A stretch of 64,000 nucleotides of DNA from Mycobacterium cookii (lineage in GTDB: Bacteria > Actinomycetota > Actinomycetes > Mycobacteriales > Mycobacteriaceae). Location: positions 4,030,001 through 4,094,000 of the forward strand of contig NZ_AP022569.1 in NCBI RefSeq assembly GCF_010727945.1, read 5' to 3'. The notes below the pieces were generated by a model. It was not told where the DNA came from, searched no databases, and saw only the letters and a list, made by a program, of their open reading frames with translations. The translations under genes and the position numbers were made by a program. Within the stretch, counting starts at the first letter, position 1. Every line of letters begins with the position of its first letter. Below, in pieces: positions 61,796-64,000 of the stretch.

Positions 61796-62931
61796 TAGAG
61801 GCTGAACACCTCGGTCAGGCGGTCGGGTTCCTCGCAGAGCGCAGCCGAGTCGGTCATTTCGAGTTCCTCCCATAACGACCGCAGTCGGTATTCGTCCATA
61901 ACGGTTGCGGCGTGCTCATCGATGATGTCGTAGTAGCGATCGTCTAAAACGTGCGATGCAGGGTCGACGCGGGTGATGGCGACCAGGCCGGTCGGCGGGC
62001 AGTCCAGCACATGTAGCCGCAGATCCGGGCGGTACTTTTTCAGGATCGGCAGCAACTTCCAAACATCACCCGTCCAAAAGGGAGCAGTTTCCGTCTCCGA
62101 GGGACCGCCCGGCAACCACTGCCGCAATGCCATCCGCGGATTCAAAGGCACGCAATCATGCAGGAGGATCAGTGAGCGGGGATGACAGGCAGCCTCGGTC
62201 CCGATCAGATCGCGTAGCAGGAATTCGAACCGGTGCATGCCATCCAAGAAGACCATGTCCACTGGCCGTCCCAGCAACTCCCGCACGTTTTCGGTCGCAA
62301 AGAAGGTGTCCGACGACATCTGGAAGAAGAACGTGCGCTTGCGGTCGCCAGTGGCGTTACCGTCAAGCTGGAACTGAGGGTCCACCGCGATCGCATCGCA
62401 ACCCGCGAGCGCCAGCGAAGACCCCGTCTCTGTGCCGACCTCCAAGTATGTGCGCGGCGTCAGATGGGTGTGCAATGCGCGAAGGAAGTCGAGGTACGGC
62501 ACACCGAGCATGCGGAACGAGTTGGCCGCATCGTCAAAGCCGTGCACTGGGCCCGCTCCCCGTTGTCTTGATTGCCTTCCGCGTATGTTCGCGATCTCGT
62601 GTCGGCGACCATCCTGGAAGACAACCCTTACCCCAACGGTGAAATCGGGTGCGAGTCCGACCGTTCCGACCGCCTTCGCGAACCCCACTGGTGACGAACT
62701 GCTGCCATACACTTCGGCTACGTCGGGCCGCGAAACATTTAGCTCGCAGCTTGCGAGCACACTTTGCTCGTGGACGAACTCCACCTCGGCTACAGGTGCC
62801 TTGCTTACGACCCAGCCGTTGACCTCGAACGCGTCTGCATCGACCGGACCGGGTCGCGGGTAGTCGAGGTAAGCAGCGGTGATCAGGTCATCGCTGGGGC
62901 ACACCGTGACCCCGGATATCTCCACCGCCAT
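61792..62931 (-). CDS. Methyltransferase with N-terminal beta-sandwich module
   Basis: A protein of 379 residues from ATG 62931 with GAGGAGGAT upstream. Residues 1-120 are the same module as in the sulfotransferase at 29889 and nearly identical in the first 40 codons (CPSDDLITAAYLDYP, FEVNGWVVSKAPVAEVE, SRPDVAEVYG). The remainder is a class I methyltransferase: RTYLEVGTETGSSLALAGCD as SAM loop, VDMVFLDGMHRFEFLLRDLI, and RSLILLHDCVPLNPRM, of the Methyltransf_24/cephalosporin-hydroxylase-like type. The same module is thus joined to a sulfotransferase at one end of the island and a methyltransferase at the other. Substrate unknown, probably a cluster glycan. Confidence 0.8.
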   Translation of the reverse strand: MAVEISGVTVCPSDDLITAAYLDYPRPGPVDADAFEVNGWVVSKAPVAEVEFVHEQSVLASCELNVSRPDVAEVYGSSSSPVGFAKAVGTVGLAPDFTVGVRVVFQDGRRHEIANIRGRQSRQRGAGPVHGFDDAANSFRMLGVPYLDFLRALHTHLTPRTYLEVGTETGSSLALAGCDAIAVDPQFQLDGNATGDRKRTFFFQMSSDTFFATENVRELLGRPVDMVFLDGMHRFEFLLRDLIGTEAACHPRSLILLHDCVPLNPRMALRQWLPGGPSETETAPFWTGDVWKLLPILKKYRPDLRLHVLDCPPTGLVAITRVDPASHVLDDRYYDIIDEHAATVMDEYRLRSLWEELEMTDSAALCEEPDRLTEVFSLY

Positions 62932-63055
62932 GGGGCGATCCCATCCTCCTCGCCGAGGGCTGCCGCTACATCCACGGCGATACGCTGCACCGGCAACACC
63001 GTCGCCGCGTCCCCTGCCGCTGTAACGCCCTATGCGACAACATCTCTCCTGGCAT

Positions 63056-63081
63056 GTCACCATCTCAGGAATCCTGGTGTC
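63056..63081 (-). promoter_or_regulatory. Inverted-repeat operator, right copy
   Basis: On the minus strand GACACCA-N12-TGGTGAC, with one mismatch in the 7-bp arms, and TT in front giving TTGACA as at 29729. It lies about 125 bp before the start of the leftward module-methyltransferase gene, matching the spacing of the left copy to the sulfotransferase start. Confidence 0.5.
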
Positions 63082-63186
63082 AAGACGTAAGCTGGCGTTA
63101 GTCGCGAAGGTCAAGCGCCGCGCTACCTGGCCCGCCTCGATGCGGATTTCTGCGCAGATCGCCGAATGGCCAGTGCGGTCGACCAC

Positions 63187-64000
63187 CAGCGGGTAGAAGG
63201 ACCGGTCACTAGACCTTGCCGGTGTTCTAGGTCGGGGTTCCGACGCTTACTTTGTGAACCGCTTGCTGCCTACGTATTTCGGCAGCACCGCGTCGAGAAA
63301 ACAATTCAGGATGTCGACGCCACGCTGGTCGGCGGCGCGGTCCATGTGAACCTTGCAGTAGATGTAGTAAGGCACCGCAAGCGAATTCGTGAAGCAGGGC
63401 ATGTCGCCGCGGACGAAAACGTATCCTCTCCGATCGACAGCGTCGAGTGCGGGCGCAATCGATGCGGCTCTGGGACTTTCAGACTCCGGTGACGCACCGA
63501 ATCTCGTCGAGCGTCTCCTGGACAACGGGTGCCACGTTCTAAGTCCACGGGTCTGGCAGATCGCCGGGCGGGCGGGCCCGCTTATCAGGCGCGCCACGAT
63601 TTACTCAGATGAAGTCGACTGGCCTGGGTCGCGGCTTGGCCCCAGCGAATCTCCATCCCTTATGCGGCCATGCCTGAATCGTTAGCTCGCGAGCTCGGCC
63701 GCTTGCTTCGAATTTCTATGTGTCGCCGAGGCAGCATTTCACATCAGGAGGGCCTGAATCGGTGTAGAGCAACCTCGCGCCCACTGCACTCCCGCGTGAG
63801 TCGCCCGCAGAACGACTCCGACTTTCAAACGCATTTTCGAATCTAAAAATAATGTTCGGAGCTCGCACCTAACACACACCGAGCCATTCGGCAACCCCTC
63901 ACTACCGCCTGATATCGGAGCCTGGGCAAAACCGGCCTTGACCAGGTTCGGGACCGCAAAGGTTCGGGTTGTCAGAAAATCTTTCCGATTTTTTGGAGAT
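63187..64000. other. Right-end region without a clear gene
   Basis: No convincing gene is seen from 63187 to the end of the window. A leftward frame of 116 residues (63247-63597) has a protein-like end (VPYYIYCKVHMDRAADQRGV, then ILNCFLDAVLPKYVGSKRF), which may be the 3' end of a decayed gene, but its first half is arginine/proline-rich and no family is recognised. The last 300 bp is AT-richer and may hold the promoter of a gene beyond the window. Confidence 0.4.

Noticed and set aside
63247..63597. 116-residue leftward frame at the right end
   Set aside because: Only the last third looks protein-like; listed as part of the right-end region rather than as a gene.
1..64000. tRNA, rRNA, CRISPR array, phage attachment sites
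   Set aside because: No cloverleaf, ribosomal RNA motif, regularly spaced repeat or integrase gene was found by eye on either strand.

Overview
The window looks like a chromosomal segment of a Mycobacterium. It is GC-rich and carries an F420-dependent glucose-6-phosphate dehydrogenase (fgd1) followed directly by pta and ackA, preceded by a metallo-beta-lactamase-fold gene. It also has tandem FadE-type acyl-CoA dehydrogenases, three luciferase-like flavin/F420 oxidoreductases and a mycobacterial-type (TIGR00027) methyltransferase. From memory, the order FadE7 - small membrane protein - MBL - fgd1 - pta - ackA resembles M. tuberculosis Rv0400c to Rv0409; this was not checked by a search.

Region 1 (1-23.3 kb) is ordinary metabolic chromosome: a truncated ATP-grasp-like gene, a secreted GH5-like glycosidase, a YnfA-type membrane protein, an SDR, two translationally coupled acyl-CoA dehydrogenases and a HugZ-like protein. 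Then come a divergent pair of NmrA-like genes (with a coupled thioesterase and a nearby HxlR regulator), a run of overlapping genes from a DUF3054 membrane protein and methyltransferase through a GNAT to three LLM oxidoreductases, and MBL/fgd1/pta/ackA. Junctions of the ATGA/GTGA/TTGA type are common.

Region 2 (about 23-63 kb) is an accessory island lying just after ackA. Its base composition is more variable and often visibly less GC-rich. It holds many surface-glycan and acyl-decoration enzymes: GT4, GT2, GT61-like and other glycosyltransferases, three sulfotransferase-type P-loop domains, at least eight class I methyltransferase domains, an FkbH-type HAD protein fused to SGNH-like and TylF-like domains, a fatty-acyl-AMP ligase fused to a carrier-like domain, GSCFA and SGNH proteins, a DegT aminotransferase and a WbqC protein. 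The island is littered with decayed insertion sequences (IS3, IS256, two IS1380 pieces, an IS21 IstB piece) and an amidase relic. It contains a near-identical ~1 kb direct repeat, an inverted copy with an internal deletion, and two paralogous glycosyltransferase/'GW-domain' gene pairs near its two ends.

The most striking feature is that three accessory modules recur at the ends of unrelated enzymes. They are a DUF4214-like helical module (on two methyltransferases, the acyl-AMP ligase and the GSCFA protein), a beta-sandwich-like module (on a sulfotransferase, a methyltransferase, a GT2 and the 1179-residue protein) and an FDxxWYLxxYPDV repeat (on the GT2 and the 1179-residue protein). I infer that they act as docking or carbohydrate-recognition units that gather the enzymes of one pathway. 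The likely product is a heavily decorated (methylated, sulfated, acylated, possibly glycerated, amino-sugar-containing) surface glycan or glycolipid. Its structure cannot be read from the sequence. No tRNA, rRNA, CRISPR array or riboswitch was recognised.
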